This document shows, in pieces, positions 63,437 to 64,000 of a DNA stretch of 64,000 nt. Each line of letters opens with the position of its first letter. Position 1 is the stretch's first letter. Origin of the DNA: Actinoplanes utahensis (GTDB taxonomy: Bacteria > Actinomycetota > Actinomycetes > Mycobacteriales > Micromonosporaceae); contig NZ_BOMZ01000015.1 in NCBI RefSeq assembly GCF_016862455.1, positions 240,036 to 304,035 of the forward strand, written 5' to 3'. A model generated the notes under the pieces. It was not told where the DNA came from, did no database searches, and saw only the letters and a program-made list of their open reading frames with translations. A program made the translations under genes and the position numbers.

Positions 63437-64000
63437 TCAGGGCCAAGGGACGGTGGTCAGGGCGTCGAGTTCAGGGACGGCGCTGCGGTCTTCGCGGGCC
63501 AGGATGGTGAGCAGATGTTCGGCTTCGGTGAGGGTCACGTGGCGGCCCAGGGAGTGGTCGGCCTCGGGGTAAGGGGTCTCCAGCCAGAGGGGCGGCTCGT
63601 GGTCCTCGCAGCGGACCTGGACGATGGCCTGCGAGCGGGATCGGAAGACGGCCCAGTTTTCGGGTGTTCGGATGATCTGGTTGCGGATTCGGGCGACACA
63701 GTTCTCCAGGGTGTCCGGGAGAGGGATGGAGGCCCAGCCGTGGTCGACGGTCTGGTACGTGAACTCCAGCAGGTCCTGTTCGGGCTCGCGCGGGACGGTC
63801 AGCAGCTCGGGAACGACCTCGTCACCGGCGAAGATCGTGCGGAGCGCCGGCCATGCGGAAACGCGGGGAAGATCGATGGGGTACCGGGCGGGCGCGTCGG
63901 GCTCGACCGTCCCGTGCCGGGCACCCGACCCGGCGGGGCTTTCCGGCCCTTCTAGGTCGTAGGTCCCGCCGAAGGCGCTGACCTGGTCGAAAGAGTCGGC
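63437..64000 (-). CDS. Hypothetical protein, C-terminal 187 residues (partial)
   Basis: An open minus-strand frame of 188 codons runs from the window edge to TGA at 63437-63439. Its start lies outside the window. The visible part is soluble, rich in acidic residues and Trp, with segments such as LLEFTYQTVDHGWASIPLP, CVARIRNQIIRTPENW and RHVTLTEAEHLLTIL. Codon third positions are mostly G/C as in the neighbours, supporting coding. I do not recognise the family. Confidence 0.7.
   Translation of the reverse strand, partial: ADSFDQVSAFGGTYDLEGPESPAGSGARHGTVEPDAPARYPIDLPRVSAWPALRTIFAGDEVVPELLTVPREPEQDLLEFTYQTVDHGWASIPLPDTLENCVARIRNQIIRTPENWAVFRSRSQAIVQVRCEDHEPPLWLETPYPEADHSLGRHVTLTEAEHLLTILAREDRSAVPELDALTTVPWP

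Overview
The window is a GC-rich actinobacterial chromosome segment. It most resembles Micromonosporaceae, probably Actinoplanes or a close relative. That placement is inferred from gene content, heavy GTG/TTG start use and gene order (sucD-purN-purH-mdh-icd, mfd-mazG-eno-ftsB-ppx, a cslA-glxA-GH6 locus), not from a marker-gene comparison. Most of the sequence is core metabolism and housekeeping, with two surface-glycan loci embedded in it.

Layout. 1-9.7 kb: the end of sucD, a DUF6350 membrane protein, the purN-purH pair, malate dehydrogenase, isocitrate dehydrogenase and a bifunctional AdhE, most units closed by strong hairpin terminators. 9.7-11.6 kb: a DeoR regulator with galT on the minus strand. 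11.7-26.4 kb: a polysaccharide locus. Its core is an eight-gene minus-strand run (24976 down to 14989) in which nearly every stop codon overlaps or abuts the next start. It encodes a PAPS-synthase-like protein, a Wzz/BY-kinase-like chain-length protein, an O-antigen ligase/polymerase, a phosphotransferase-fold protein, a sulfotransferase, a flippase, a methyltransferase and a GH26-like lipoprotein. Around it lie a second sulfotransferase, a GT2, a WecG/TagA-type glycosyltransferase and a second GH26-like secreted protein. Together they suggest a sulfated extracellular polysaccharide. 26.5-30 kb: a four-gene ABC-2 transporter operon. 30.6-33.4 kb: PEP carboxylase. 33.5-38.2 kb: a CslA cellulose-synthase-like enzyme, a GlxA-type radical-copper oxidase and a GH6 endoglucanase, a beta-glucan locus of the kind known in Streptomyces.

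38.5-51.3 kb: mfd, a SurA-N-like lipoprotein, mazG, a DUF885 peptidase, a small lipoprotein, a PilZ protein, enolase, a FtsB/DivIC protein, DUF501, a GNAT acetyltransferase and ppx/gppA. 51.3-60.3 kb: an LppU-like repeat protein, a PadR/HAAS pair, a family-5 uracil-DNA glycosylase, a DUF4129/MoxR/DUF58 cluster and a type II NADH dehydrogenase. At 60343 there is a tRNA-Leu with a UAA anticodon, the bldA type that reads the rare UUA codon. After a Bax-inhibitor-like protein, the last 2.5 kb is repeat-rich: a 35-bp tandem array, 15-bp and 17-bp arrays, and a diverged duplicated non-coding element with conserved inverted repeats. It ends with a minus-strand gene that runs off the edge.

The most promising item is the putative sulfated-glycan locus. 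It carries its own PAPS-forming enzyme (with a degenerate sulfurylase half) and a chain-length regulator whose nucleotide-binding motifs look inactive. The duplicated non-coding element near 63 kb is second.
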